A stretch of DNA of 64,000 bases from Aquibacillus kalidii (lineage in GTDB: Bacteria; Bacillota; Bacilli; Bacillales; Amphibacillaceae), in assembly GCF_014280935.1 (NCBI RefSeq), contig NZ_JACLZI010000061.1:62001-126000 (forward strand), given 5' to 3'. Of the stretch, positions 25,251-33,891 are shown in pieces; the stretch's first letter is position 1, and every line of letters begins with the position of its first letter. The position numbers and the translations under genes are program-made. Under the pieces are notes generated by a model, which saw only the letters and a program-made list of their open reading frames with translations, was not told where the DNA came from and made no database searches.

Positions 25251-26417
25251 GTGAAAATTGCAGTAGCAGGTACAGGATATGTAGGATTATCGAATGCAGT
25301 CCTACTTTCACAACAGAACGAAGTGGTAGCTGTTGATGTTGTCCAAGAAAAGGTTGACATGCTTAATAGAAGAGAATCTCCTATCGTTGATAAAGAAATT
25401 ATAGAGTACTTAACTACGAAGGATTTGAATCTAGTAGCTACAACCGATAAGAAGCTTGGTTATTCTAAAGCAGATTTTGTTATTATTGCTACACCAACTG
25501 ATTATGATACTGAAAAGAACTTCTTTGATACAAAAACAGTCGAAAGCGTTATCGAAGACGTTCTATCGATTAACCCTAATGCAGTAATGGTTATAAAATC
25601 AACAGTACCAGTTGGTTATACAAAGGAAGTAAAAGAAAAGTATAAAACAGATAACATAATGTTTTCTCCAGAATTTCTACGTGAGGGAAAAGCATTATAT
25701 GATAATTTATATCCTTCAAGGATTATCGTAGGTGAGAGATCTGAGCGTGGGGAGAAGTTTGCAGAATTATTAAAACAGGGTGCAATAAAAGAAGAAATCC
25801 CTACTTTGTTTGTGGATTCAACTGAAGCGGAAGCTGTTAAACTATTCTCTAACACCTACTTAGCGCTTAGGGTTGCGTATTTTAACGAGCTTGACACATA
25901 CGCGGAAGAAAAAGGGCTTAATACGAAGCAGATTATTGAAGGGGTAGGGTTAGACCCGAGGATTGGGACTCACTATAATAATCCATCTTTTGGTTATGGT
26001 GGGTATTGCTTGCCGAAGGATACGAAACAAATGAAAGCTAACTACGCAGATGTACCGAATAATATCATCGGAGCAATCGTTGACGCAAATTCGACTAGAA
26101 AAGACTATATAGCATCTAAGATAATGGAGAAAAACCCAAACAAAGTGGGAATCTACCGATTAACAATGAAAACAGATTCAGATAACTTTAGAGCTTCATC
26201 AATTCAAGGCATCATGAAACGAATCAAAGATAAAGGAATTGAAGTTGTTATCTATGAGCCAACTCTTCAGGATGATGTCTTCTTTGGTTCACAAGTAATT
26301 AAAGACTTAAATCAGTTTAAAGAAATGTCTGATGTTATTGTTTCTAATCGTTTGCACTCTGAATTGGAAAATGTAGAAGAAAAGGTTTATACGAGAGATT
26401 TGTATAATAGAGATTAA
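25251..26417 (+). CDS. ugd: UDP-glucose 6-dehydrogenase-type nucleotide-sugar dehydrogenase
   Basis: Cytosolic NAD-dependent enzyme oxidising a UDP-sugar to the uronic acid. It has an N-terminal Rossmann motif [34 protein letters not shown], and the catalytic Cys in [14 protein letters not shown], followed by a C-terminal nucleotide-binding domain. At 388 residues it is the short form found in capsule clusters rather than the 440-460-residue TuaD/YwqF type. The GTG start at 25251 gives the usual [13 protein letters not shown]-terminus with GGGG nine bases upstream; ATG 25236 is an alternative. It likely provides a precursor for a surface polysaccharide. Exact sugar specificity is inferred. 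Confidence 0.88.
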   Translation: MKIAVAGTGYVGLSNAVLLSQQNEVVAVDVVQEKVDMLNRRESPIVDKEIIEYLTTKDLNLVATTDKKLGYSKADFVIIATPTDYDTEKNFFDTKTVESVIEDVLSINPNAVMVIKSTVPVGYTKEVKEKYKTDNIMFSPEFLREGKALYDNLYPSRIIVGERSERGEKFAELLKQGAIKEEIPTLFVDSTEAEAVKLFSNTYLALRVAYFNELDTYAEEKGLNTKQIIEGVGLDPRIGTHYNNPSFGYGGYCLPKDTKQMKANYADVPNNIIGAIVDANSTRKDYIASKIMEKNPNKVGIYRLTMKTDSDNFRASSIQGIMKRIKDKGIEVVIYEPTLQDDVFFGSQVIKDLNQFKEMSDVIVSNRLHSELENVEEKVYTRDLYNRD

Positions 26418-26430
26418 AAAAACCGGTGTC

Positions 26431-26468
26431 GGTGCCTGTCACCACCCGTTTTTTGTTGGATTATGTCG
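26431..26468 (+). repeat. GTGCCTGTCACC dispersed repeat, copy 5 (+)
   Basis: The core starts 13 bases after the ugd stop; the tail is TTTTTTGTTGG followed by ATTATGTCG. Confidence 0.85.
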
Positions 26469-26473
26469 TAAAG

Positions 26474-26520
26474 AAAGAGCCCGGTAATCGCTTGGTTGAA
26501 AGCGGTACTGGGCTCTTTTT
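26474..26520. terminator. Bidirectional terminator between ugd and doxX
   Basis: AAAGAGCCCGGTA pairs with TACTGGGCTCTTT, with an inner CGCTT/AAGCG stem. T-rich flanks on both sides serve the converging genes. Confidence 0.85.
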
Positions 26521-26524
26521 GTGC

Positions 26525-27037
26525 TTAAACCTCTGCTGGTGTTTTAATTTCTTTGTTTATTTTTTTAGCAACGATACCTTTTAAATAAGGGATGGCATAT
26601 CTGTCTAGTCCGAATCTTCCAGCGTTAGCTCCAGCAACTACGATGAATGTAGCGAGAAGGATCATTTGACCGTTTGTGCTAACTGTTCCACTGAACAAGA
26701 AGCTAAAGTTCATTACCATTCCCATTAGAGTTGCAAAGTTAGTAAATAGTCCAAGAATCAACGCAATTCCTACTAGTACCTCGCCCCACATTACTAAGAA
26801 GGTGAATAGATCAGCGTTTGGTAATGCTACGTTTTCCAAGAATGCTGCCCACCAGCCTTGTACAGCTGGGTGATCACCACTTGATTTAGCTATTGCACCT
26901 TGTAGGAATCCACTAGCATCAAAGCCTCCACCTGTAACTTTTCCATAACCTGCATGTAAAAATTCATATCCTAGATATATACGAATAATTGCTAATACGC
27001 CACTCACAACTTTGTTATTTCTTAATAGTTCTAACAT
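26525..27037 (-). CDS. DoxX-family membrane protein
   Basis: A 170-residue integral membrane protein with four predicted helices and DoxX signatures: IIRIYLGYEFLHAGYGKVTGG at the N-terminus and MWGEVLVGIALILGLFTNFATLMGMVMN in the middle. Family members associate with thiol/redox or quinone metabolism, often as stress-induced genes. The ribosome site GGGAGCTG is eight bases before ATG. It is a single gene with a candidate Rex-like operator about 120 bp upstream, similar to that at the FNT gene. Precise role unknown. Confidence 0.88.
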   Translation of the reverse strand: MLELLRNNKVVSGVLAIIRIYLGYEFLHAGYGKVTGGGFDASGFLQGAIAKSSGDHPAVQGWWAAFLENVALPNADLFTFLVMWGEVLVGIALILGLFTNFATLMGMVMNFSFLFSGTVSTNGQMILLATFIVVAGANAGRFGLDRYAIPYLKGIVAKKINKEIKTPAEV

Positions 27038-27154
27038 GTTTATCAGCTCCCTAATATTTTTGTTTGTTCATCACTTCACATTTTGTTCTTCAAGAATTCT
27101 TGCTTGTCTTTCTATGTTTAGATAATAACATGTTTAAAAAGTATAAAAACAACT

Positions 27155-27172
27155 TTGTTCACTAATTCACAT
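27155..27172. promoter_or_regulatory. Candidate Rex-like operator upstream of doxX
   Basis: TTGTTCACTAATTCACAT fits the 18-bp Rex frame with one good and one weaker half-site. On the minus strand ATGTGAATTAGTGAACA matches ATGTGAAATGGTGAACA of the FNT promoter at 14 of 17 bases. Confidence 0.4.
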
Positions 27173-27323
27173 TTAGGTAACAGAGTTTTGAACAATATGT
27201 GAAAGATGGTTATAGCTATTGACATTTATTACTACAGAGAAAAAATATCTCGTCTAATGAAAGTTAACTAGGTAATATAATCAAATGTAGATCTTGAGGG
27301 AATGAGTCTTAATTAAATGTAAA

Positions 27324-27371
27324 TGCGTCAACTAACAGGAGAAATACTCCACCATTGAAAGGATATGCGTC
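27324..27371 (-). repeat. Short GACGCA array (satellite of the 1.75-2.15 kb array)
   Basis: On the minus strand TGACGCA units occur 42 bp (two periods of 21) apart, with GTGGAGTATTTCTCC between them where the main array has GGCGGATATCC. Orientation is opposite to the main array. Confidence 0.6.
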
Positions 27372-27514
27372 AACAAATATATAAATCCACCTGATCAGCC
27401 GTCTTAAGCGTCTAATCATAATTTAGTGGAATAAAATCTCTTGGCACTTCTTTCATTACTAATTTGGAAATGTTTTTTCCTATACAATCTAGCAAAAGTT
27501 TGGTAGATTTATTG

Positions 27515-27643
27515 TAAGAGTATAGGGGAGTAGCTTTAACAGTAAATGTCGTCATGACAGAGTAGATAGACTCTCGGCATTACTGGCGACTTCACGTTGT
27601 TAGCAAGACCTTTACCCATTTAAGGGTAGGGGTCTATTTTTTA
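27515..27643 (+). ncRNA. yybP-ykoY (manganese) riboswitch with terminator
   Basis: The leader contains the conserved landmarks GGGGAGTAG, GTCGTCATGAC, CTCGGC, GGCGAC and AGCAAGACC in order. The 3' segment AGACCTTTACCC...GGGTAGGGGTCT plus ATTTTTT forms an intrinsic terminator (27606-27641) overlapping the aptamer's closing strand. Members of this class sense Mn(II) and turn on TerC-type or P-type metal export genes; the gene downstream is TerC. Confidence 0.92.
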
Positions 27644-27703
27644 TGTGAGACATGCTAACCAGCTACTTCTTTTTATTTGTTAAATCAGAGAGGGGAAACA
27701 CCA

Positions 27704-28492
27704 TTGGAATCTATTTGGTTAGAATATGGGTGGACACTATTAATCTTAATAGGTCTAGAAGGTTTATTATCCGCAGATAACGCACTTGTGTTAGCTGTTA
27801 TTGCAAAACACCTACCAGGTGAGCAAAAAAAGCGTGCAATTAATTATGGTATTATAGGTGCATTTGTTTTTAGATTTGCAGCGATTTTTGCGATTTCATT
27901 TTTGGCTAATGTATGGCAGGTTCAAGCAATTGGGGCTGCGTATCTTATTTATTTAGGTATGAAACATGTTATTGGCCACTATTTTGGTTCAGAAAAGGAA
28001 GAAGAGGAAGACACTGTTTCTGCTGGAAAAGGGTTCTGGCCCACAGTTGCCAAACTTGGCTTGGCTGACCTTGCTTTTGCGATTGATTCGATTCTAGCAG
28101 CGGTGGCACTTGCACTCGCACTTCCAGATTCTCCACTACCAAAATTCGGTGGAATGGATGGAGCTCAATTTGCGGTAATCGTAATCGCCGGGCTTGCAGG
28201 TTTAATCTTGATTAAATATGCGGCTACTTGGTTTGTAACGCTTCTGAATGATCGTCCAGGATTAGAGACAACCGCTTACTTAATCGTAGCGTGGGTAGGA
28301 GTCAAGCTTGCTGTTATTACTTTATCTCACCATGACGTAGGCATTTTACCAGAGGAATTCCCACACGGTATAGCTTGGACAGCGATTTTCTGGAGTGTTC
28401 TACTGCTTACGGCTGTTGGCGGTTGGTTCCTGTCAGGAAGAAATGCTAAGGATAGTGATTCAAGCAAGACTAAAGAATCATCTGCTAGCTAA
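27704..28492 (+). CDS. TerC-family membrane protein (YkoY-like), manganese exporter candidate
   Basis: Integral membrane protein of the TerC family; homologues export Mn(II), in part to metallate secreted enzymes. It has seven or eight hydrophobic segments with acidic residues in helices typical of the family: GLEGLLSADNALVLAV and LADLAFAIDSILAAVAL. A poly-acidic loop (EKEEEEDT) follows the third helix. The TTG start at 27704 has AGAGGGGA upstream and gives the usual N-terminus; the longer frame from 27677 bypasses that site. The yybP-ykoY riboswitch immediately upstream supports the manganese role. Confidence 0.9.
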   Translation: MESIWLEYGWTLLILIGLEGLLSADNALVLAVIAKHLPGEQKKRAINYGIIGAFVFRFAAIFAISFLANVWQVQAIGAAYLIYLGMKHVIGHYFGSEKEEEEDTVSAGKGFWPTVAKLGLADLAFAIDSILAAVALALALPDSPLPKFGGMDGAQFAVIVIAGLAGLILIKYAATWFVTLLNDRPGLETTAYLIVAWVGVKLAVITLSHHDVGILPEEFPHGIAWTAIFWSVLLLTAVGGWFLSGRNAKDSDSSKTKESSAS

Positions 28493-28551
28493 TCAGAATA
28501 GAGATAGAGAAGATTGAATATATTAGTTTTGTAGGGAAGTCGTTTTTTTAT

Positions 28552-28585
28552 AATCCCCATTACCTGTCGAGGTAATGGGATTTTT
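28552..28585 (+). terminator. Terminator of terC
   Basis: AATCCCCATTACCT pairs with AGGTAATGGGATT around GTCG, followed by TTTTA. Confidence 0.85.
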
Positions 28586-28665
28586 AATGGAGTTTTGTGA
28601 AAAGTAGAAAGAGTAGTAGGATACCCTTTCTGCTTGATTTTTTAATGTATTTTTAATAAAAAAGC

Positions 28666-30423
28666 TTAAAAGAACTTTCCAGACTTTTTACTAAATGAAG
28701 CTGATGAGGTGTTTCGCACAATTTCGATCTCAACACCCTTGTCAATTTTACGACCACTTAAAATGGTGAATAAATAGGTAACTCCTAATGAAAAGACTAG
28801 CATGATTACTACGCCAACTATCCAAACGATAATAGGGTGTGCTGCTTTCCAAGATAGTAAGGCCATTACGATATTAAGTACCCCGCCCCAGAAACCTGTG
28901 ACGCTAGCATCCTGTAATGGATCGAGGATGTCTGTAGGCAAAATAAGTAATATATATGGGATTAAAGCGATAATCAAATAAATATAAGACGCAAGTAGTA
29001 AAATCAGTGATGTACTAAACTTCAATCTTTGCTGTGGATTATTTGGATTATGCTTTGCACCGATCGTACCTAACCAAAGGCCGATTCCACTTATACCAAG
29101 TGTTATAACCATTTTCATTGCAACGCCACCAATGAATGGAAGCAATGACCATTTTAAGAAAATAGCTACGATAATTTCAATGATGGTTAAAATGATAAAA
29201 GGAATTAACCAGCTAATCCATAGTTTACCTAGTGCAATATCCCTTCCTGATAAAGGCAAAATCCGTAATATCCATATTGACTTTCCTTCTCTTGCTATTG
29301 AGGAGCTCGCTATTTGTCCATTAAACATAGCGTAAACAAATAGCAGGATACCTTGTGCAATTGGCCAGGTTATTTGGTTCGGCCCTTGTAAATCACTAAG
29401 TTTGGCTCCGCCTGAAAGGGCACCGATTACACCGAAAACGATGAAGAAAATAATCGGCATAAAGATAAGCCATTCTCTCATGTCACGTTTTATTGCATAA
29501 AATTCCTTCTTACCAACAGCGATGATCGGATGGTGTAGTGTAGGAGCTTTTAGTTTTGAGGCAGATATTTTTTTCTTTTTTTTCTTAGTAGATGTCCCTT
29601 CACTTAATTTGATCCATCCAGTTCGAAATCCTTTTTCAACTAACATAAAGGTAATCAGCATAAAAATAATAGCTAAGGCAACGGTCATGGCAAGTGGTAC
29701 TATAAACCCAGCCGATCCACTAATGGATGTTACAAGCGCATCACTTACCCAGGTTACTGGAACCCACTCTGGGAAAAGAGGTAGCCCTTGTAATAATTTA
29801 TCTGACAGGGGTTGATCGTCTAAATAGGTAGGCAACATGAACATTAAATAAACAAGAATCCCTGATAAGAAACTCATCATCGTCATAAACTCATTTGCTC
29901 TATTTGCTGGGATTAATTGAATTAAGGCTAAATTGAATAAATAAGCAATAGACAAGCCAATGATTAGAACAGAAAGTAACGCTAATAGTGCAACAGCATA
30001 GTAAAGAAAATGTGCGCTCATCAATATACCATATAGGTATAACGGGATAAGAAATAGGATGAAAAGTAGTAAAGGTATGCCGATGAAGCTTTGAATATAT
30101 TTAACCCAAAATATGTGACGGGTTTTAATCGGCATTGTAAATAGTAAATTAAGGTCAGTCGCTGCATATAAGCTTTTAAATACTTGAGGTACCCCTAATA
30201 GGATAATAAAGCCAATTGCCGCCAAGGAACCGTAAGAAACTAATCCAGCTAAAACTGGTTCGGTGATCATAGAGCCCATTTTCCAGACGCTACGTGAAAG
30301 AAAGTATAATAGAGCACCAAGAACTACAGCTACGATCAAATAACTAAGATAATTTACTTTTCGCTGAGTCCGTAGGGTGTTAATCGCCATTTTCCATTGA
30401 TTTCTTAATAGCAGTTGTATCAT
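28666..30423 (-). CDS. ABC-2-type exporter permease
   Basis: Large (585-residue) integral membrane subunit of an ABC exporter with two halves of about six helices each, separated by a cytosolic stretch containing Lys-rich STKKKKKK near residue 285. Motifs such as FKSLYAATDLNLLFTMPI and SSSIAREGKSIWILRILPLS are typical of ABC-2/EcsB-like permeases. Its ATG overlaps the ATPase stop by one base (TAATG), so translation is coupled. The substrate is unknown. The pair is divergent from a TetR gene, which may control it. Confidence 0.88.
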   Translation of the reverse strand: MIQLLLRNQWKMAINTLRTQRKVNYLSYLIVAVVLGALLYFLSRSVWKMGSMITEPVLAGLVSYGSLAAIGFIILLGVPQVFKSLYAATDLNLLFTMPIKTRHIFWVKYIQSFIGIPLLLFILFLIPLYLYGILMSAHFLYYAVALLALLSVLIIGLSIAYLFNLALIQLIPANRANEFMTMMSFLSGILVYLMFMLPTYLDDQPLSDKLLQGLPLFPEWVPVTWVSDALVTSISGSAGFIVPLAMTVALAIIFMLITFMLVEKGFRTGWIKLSEGTSTKKKKKKISASKLKAPTLHHPIIAVGKKEFYAIKRDMREWLIFMPIIFFIVFGVIGALSGGAKLSDLQGPNQITWPIAQGILLFVYAMFNGQIASSSIAREGKSIWILRILPLSGRDIALGKLWISWLIPFIILTIIEIIVAIFLKWSLLPFIGGVAMKMVITLGISGIGLWLGTIGAKHNPNNPQQRLKFSTSLILLLASYIYLIIALIPYILLILPTDILDPLQDASVTGFWGGVLNIVMALLSWKAAHPIIVWIVGVVIMLVFSLGVTYLFTILSGRKIDKGVEIEIVRNTSSASFSKKSGKFF

Positions 30424-31205
30424 TATTTATCACCATCATCAGTTATTTCGTTAATTAATGCTTGCTCATCTTCGCCACCAGTTAATTCTAAGAATATATC
30501 TTCTAGACTTTGATCTGCTTTTCCTTCAGCACTCTTTAACTCCTCCATCGTACCCAATGCAATAATGTTTCCGTCGAGAATAATTCCAACCCGATCACAC
30601 ATCTGTTCGGCAATTTCAAGAATATGTGTAGAAATAAAAGCAGTCATCCCTTCATCGCAAAGCTTACGTAGTAGGTTTTTAAGACTACGTGCACTTTTAG
30701 GATCTAGACCAACTGTTGGCTCATCAAGAAATAATACAGCTGGTTCATGTACTAAAGCACCACAAATGGCAATTTTTTGTTTCATCCCATGAGAGTAGCT
30801 TTCAATCAGGTCACTTGCTTGATTAGATAGGTTGAAGATACTTAACAATTCCTCAGCTTTAGCTTGGAAGCGATCCTTTGGAAGCTGAAAAACGGACGCA
30901 ACAAATTCAAGATAATCCCAGCCAGTTAGCTTTGGATAAAGGTTTGGCTGATCAGGGACATAGGCAATCTTTTTCTTGGCATCAATGGGGTGCTGCCAAA
31001 TGTTAATGCCATTAATCTCTGCAGAACCGCTACTTGGCTCTAGTAGCCCAGTTAACATCTTTATCGTTGTCGTTTTTCCAGCTCCATTTGGTCCAAGGAA
31101 TCCAAATAATTCACCTTTTTGCACCTCAAAGTTAAGTTGCTTAACCGCATCATGTTTCCCGTACGTTTTTGCTAAATTAGTAATTTTAATCGCCGATCCA
31201 CTCAT
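30423..31205 (-). CDS. ABC exporter ATP-binding protein
   Basis: Nucleotide-binding subunit with Walker A GPNGAGKTT (about residues 40-48), Q-loop YVPDQPNLY, signature SYSHGMKQK, Walker B VLFLDEPTVGLD and the switch His in STHILE. The length of about 260 is normal, with an acidic C-terminus. ATG 31205 or GTG 31208 could start translation; GGAGG lies six to nine bases upstream. It is operonic with the downstream permease. The drug or peptide substrate cannot be assigned. Confidence 0.93.
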   Translation of the reverse strand: MSGSAIKITNLAKTYGKHDAVKQLNFEVQKGELFGFLGPNGAGKTTTIKMLTGLLEPSSGSAEINGINIWQHPIDAKKKIAYVPDQPNLYPKLTGWDYLEFVASVFQLPKDRFQAKAEELLSIFNLSNQASDLIESYSHGMKQKIAICGALVHEPAVLFLDEPTVGLDPKSARSLKNLLRKLCDEGMTAFISTHILEIAEQMCDRVGIILDGNIIALGTMEELKSAEGKADQSLEDIFLELTGGEDEQALINEITDDGDK

Positions 31206-31295
31206 CACGTATAACCTCCAAATAATTAAAAAATGTATGTAACATTTCGCATAGTATCTAATACGAAACTAGGAACCTAAAAGTTTCATATTTGG

Positions 31296-31341
31296 GGTGC
31301 CTGTCACCACCCGAATTTTCTTGTTTCACGGGATTGTTTCA
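31296..31341 (+). repeat. GTGCC dispersed repeat, long-tail variant, copy 6 (+)
   Basis: The core GGTGCCTGTCACCACCCG is followed by AATTTTCTTGTTTCAC and a second TTGTTTCAC rather than TTTTGTCGA. The same variant occurs at 60337. It lies in the intergenic region between the divergent ABC and TetR genes. Confidence 0.8.
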
Positions 31342-31382
31342 CAGATCTGCTTTTATTTATGTACTGTTAGGTATAATTTTCC

Positions 31383-31423
31383 TTGACGTGATTGCTAATA
31401 ATATAGGATAATACTCACGAGTA
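31383..31423 (+). promoter_or_regulatory. Promoter and candidate TetR operator
   Basis: TTGACG (31383) and GATAAT (31407) are 18 bp apart. The inverted repeat TACTC-AC-GAGTA (31412-31423) overlaps the start point, as expected for autorepression by the adjacent TetR protein. Confidence 0.45.
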
Positions 31424-31460
31424 ATATAATTCAATAAATATAGATAGAGGTTTATTATAG

Positions 31461-32063
31461 ATGGCAAAAAGAGGCAGAAAAGCTGGGGCAAGTGGGGAAG
31501 AAAGTAGAGCAAAATTGCTCGTCATAGCAGCAGAAGAGTTTGCAGAAAAAGGATTTTATGAAACAAAGATTAGTAGCATTGTAAAAAAGGCTAACGTGAC
31601 ACAGCCAACTTTTTATCTATATTTTGAAAGTAAAGAAGCAATATTTAAGGAATTAGTAGAATCTTTTCGAGGTAAGCTGTTTGATTTGGCAGCTGGTAGC
31701 AGAATTGAAACGGGCCTTGCACCTGAAAAAGTTCCGGAAAGAATTATCCAAGGATTATCAGCGATCTTTACTTTGTTTAAAGAAAATATCAATGAAACAC
31801 GTATTGGCTTTCTTCAATCATCTGAATCTGAAGAGATAAAGACGCAATTAGCTTCCATGATTGAGCTTAATTTAATTGCAGAGCGTGAGGATGGCTATTT
31901 TAATGTAGCGTTAGATATGGGTACCGTTGCTGAGAGTTTGGTTGGAATTATGGAAAGGCTAACGATTACTCAATTGTTTAAAGGACTTAAAGAGCCAAGT
32001 CAAATAGCAACGGAGATTGTTAATCTTTTTTTATTCGGAATGCTACCTCCTAGTACGGAATAA
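31461..32063 (+). CDS. TetR/AcrR-family transcriptional regulator
   Basis: DNA-binding repressor with an N-terminal TetR HTH (residues about 18-62; AAEEFAEKGFYETKISSIV, then KANVTQPTFYLYFESKEAIF) and a helical ligand domain to residue 200. A basic MAKRGRKAG leader precedes the HTH. It is divergent from the ABC exporter pair and likely regulates it and itself; the ligand is unknown. The ribosome site (AGAGG) is moderate. Confidence 0.9.
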   Translation: MAKRGRKAGASGEESRAKLLVIAAEEFAEKGFYETKISSIVKKANVTQPTFYLYFESKEAIFKELVESFRGKLFDLAAGSRIETGLAPEKVPERIIQGLSAIFTLFKENINETRIGFLQSSESEEIKTQLASMIELNLIAEREDGYFNVALDMGTVAESLVGIMERLTITQLFKGLKEPSQIATEIVNLFLFGMLPPSTE

Positions 32064-32183
32064 ACTGTTTTAGTTGGTAATATTTTTTGGAAACAAGTGG
32101 TGGGATAGCTTAATTCACACTCTAGTTGAACCAGATTAAATGGCTTCCTATAATTTGTTAACTTGATAGGGGATGATTAGTTA

Positions 32184-32318
32184 ATGGATTTGGTCAACGA
32201 TAAGGTAGGGGAAGCTGTAGATAAGGAATGGCTTATATTAATGCTAATGGCAAAAGATGCGGGAATCCCACTAGAGGAAGTAAAAGGGTTTGTTAGAAAT
32301 GGTGTAGAGAATAATTAA
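32184..32318 (+). CDS. sinI: SinI-family anti-repressor
   Basis: A 44-residue protein whose segment DKEWLILMLMAKDAGIPLEE aligns with the SinI dimerisation helix of B. subtilis (DQEWVELMVEAKEANISPEE). In that organism SinI binds SinR and relieves repression of tasA and exopolysaccharide genes. Start ATG 32184 follows AGGGGATGA. No sinR gene lies next to it, unlike the sinI-sinR pair of B. subtilis, and the C-terminal tail is short. The tasA-like operon about 18 kb away is a likely indirect target. The family call is confident; partner identity is inferred. Confidence 0.8.
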   Translation: MDLVNDKVGEAVDKEWLILMLMAKDAGIPLEEVKGFVRNGVENN

Positions 32319-32336
32319 GTAAATTCACTAGGACAA

Positions 32337-32374
32337 AACGCTCAGATATGAAAACATCAGAGCGTTATTTTTTA
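32337..32374 (+). terminator. Terminator of sinI
   Basis: AACGCTC pairs with GAGCGTT, with an inner GAT/ATC pair, and is followed by ATTTTTT. Confidence 0.8.
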
Positions 32375-32509
32375 TGTACAAACAATTAAAGCATCAATTA
32401 TTATTTACAATAAATTAAAAGCTCAAAAGGTTCTGTCAACACAACTTATACTGTCTCACTTAGTTGGTAGTATTATATCGATTAATGGAATTATTACTAA
32501 TTTCAAAAG

Positions 32510-32695
32510 TTAAGTGCTTTTCCTGCCTTTTTTAGAAACAAAAACAATAATGAAAAGAAAAAATGTAGATATGAAAATCGCATGAACATATGATTCTACA
32601 CCACTGCCAAATAACAATAAACCTATATAAAATAAAAATGCGAAACAATAAATTATTGCTGATGTATTAACGATTACTTTATCTGATTTTTTCAT
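32510..32695 (-). CDS. Small two-helix membrane protein, unknown function
   Basis: A 61-residue product with two hydrophobic segments (VNTSAIIYCFAFLFYIGLLLF and HAIFISTFFLFIIVFV) and a basic tail KKGRKST. ATG 32695 is preferred because GGTGAT precedes it; the frame could start at 32710. No family recognised. It lies in the same orientation as the 181-residue membrane protein upstream and may share its transcript. Confidence 0.55.
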   Translation of the reverse strand: MKKSDKVIVNTSAIIYCFAFLFYIGLLLFGSGVESYVHAIFISTFFLFIIVFVSKKGRKST

Positions 32696-32817
32696 GTTTA
32701 TCACCATCATATAATGTTTATAATAGAAACCTTTAAGTGAATAAGTCTTTCAACTATCAGGAAGAGCGAAAGTACTGCCAATTTCAAGAGTTGCTTATTA
32801 AATTCCTGCATTAGTTA

Positions 32818-33363
32818 TTAATCTGGCTTAATAGTCAAAAGTTTTCCCTCATCTGGAGATAATTTATTCCATTTATAACTTCCCAAATATACTTCATTTT
32901 GCGTGGTTAAATAATATTCACTTTCTGTCACTTTGATCTTCTTATCATTAATTATTAGATAATAGTTGTTTTCTTCTTGAATTTTTCCTTGAACAGTTAG
33001 TACACCATGACTTTCGTATTCATTTAGTTTAAAAAACGTAAAAGTGAAAATCCCTATAATGGAAGCCGCAACAAATAACCCTTTAATGCCAGATTTTAAT
33101 TCGGGAAGGACCCTTCCTCTTATTATCAAATATCTAATTCTATAAAATATATAAATCAATAGTAGGAATGGAGTGATAAGCATTAAGTTTGCTGTTGATG
33201 ATATGATTTCGTGTAAAGAATAGCTATAGTCCGCAATTGCTTGTATATCTCCTAATACTAATCCGACAAAAAATAAATATGTACTCCCTAATAAACAATA
33301 TAGGGCTACTTTTTGTTGTTTATATGCTTTTTCCTGTGTGTCATAGCGTGTGTAGCTTTGCAA
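32818..33363 (-). CDS. Uncharacterised membrane protein (three helices, extracytoplasmic tail)
   Basis: A 181-residue protein with hydrophobic segments near residues 19-40, 55-73 and 95-110, and a C-terminal soluble domain of about 65 residues rich in beta-prone sequence (GVLTVQGKIQEENNYYLIIND). The TTG start at 33363 follows GGGAGGAG. No known domain is recognised. It is upstream of, and probably co-transcribed with, the small protein at 32510. Confidence 0.6.
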   Translation of the reverse strand: MQSYTRYDTQEKAYKQQKVALYCLLGSTYLFFVGLVLGDIQAIADYSYSLHEIISSTANLMLITPFLLLIYIFYRIRYLIIRGRVLPELKSGIKGLFVAASIIGIFTFTFFKLNEYESHGVLTVQGKIQEENNYYLIINDKKIKVTESEYYLTTQNEVYLGSYKWNKLSPDEGKLLTIKPD

Positions 33364-33734
33364 GTTTTCATTCTCCTCCCTTACTAAGCAAAATTCCTTC
33401 CCTTAGAAGAAAACACTATTATCTAAATCCTATTGATAAGAACGTTTAAAAGTCTTTAAATTTTCAACATAGCCACCAACTACAACAGGATGAATTGTAA
33501 ATGATAAACCTACTGAATACTGATAAAAGAATATGGATAAAACCAAATGATTAATAAGGTAGTATGTACAATTAACTATTAGTCATTTTAAAACCCTAGT
33601 ATTTTTCACACTGGCACCTTCATTTTAACATAAATATCCTTAATTTTTTTGTATATATTGATCAATAATAAGCAGTTTCAATTTACGTTCTGATTGAATC
33701 AACTAGTTTGTAATCTGAAAAAGTGAAAAATAAA

Positions 33735-33768
33735 AGAAGGGCCCTTCTGTAAAAAGGACCCTCCCTTA
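33735..33768 (-). terminator. Terminator of the 37-residue gene (minus strand)
   Basis: On the minus strand AGGGTCCTTTTTACAGAAGGGCCCT forms a GGGTCCTT/AAGGGCCC-type hairpin followed by TTCTTTTATTTTT. Confidence 0.7.
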
Positions 33769-33777
33769 TAATAAATC

Positions 33778-33891
33778 CTAACGAGTTTTGCCTCTTGCGT
33801 TAGATCTCGCTCCTCCACGACGTTGCTCTGGAGGCTTTTTACCTTCGCCGTTCTTTTTTTCTCTATTATTTGCTACTCCGTCTTTTACCAT
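33778..33891 (-). CDS. Small basic 37-residue protein, possible spore protein
   Basis: Short open frame with an excellent GGAGGGA site seven bases before ATG and a terminator directly after the stop. The product starts MVKDGVANNREKKNGEG and ends QRRGGARSNARGKTR: no hydrophobic residues to speak of, very rich in Gly, Asn, Arg and Lys. This composition is like minor spore or nucleic-acid-binding peptides of bacilli, but no family was recognised. Conservation should be checked before use. Confidence 0.6.
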   Translation of the reverse strand: MVKDGVANNREKKNGEGKKPPEQRRGGARSNARGKTR

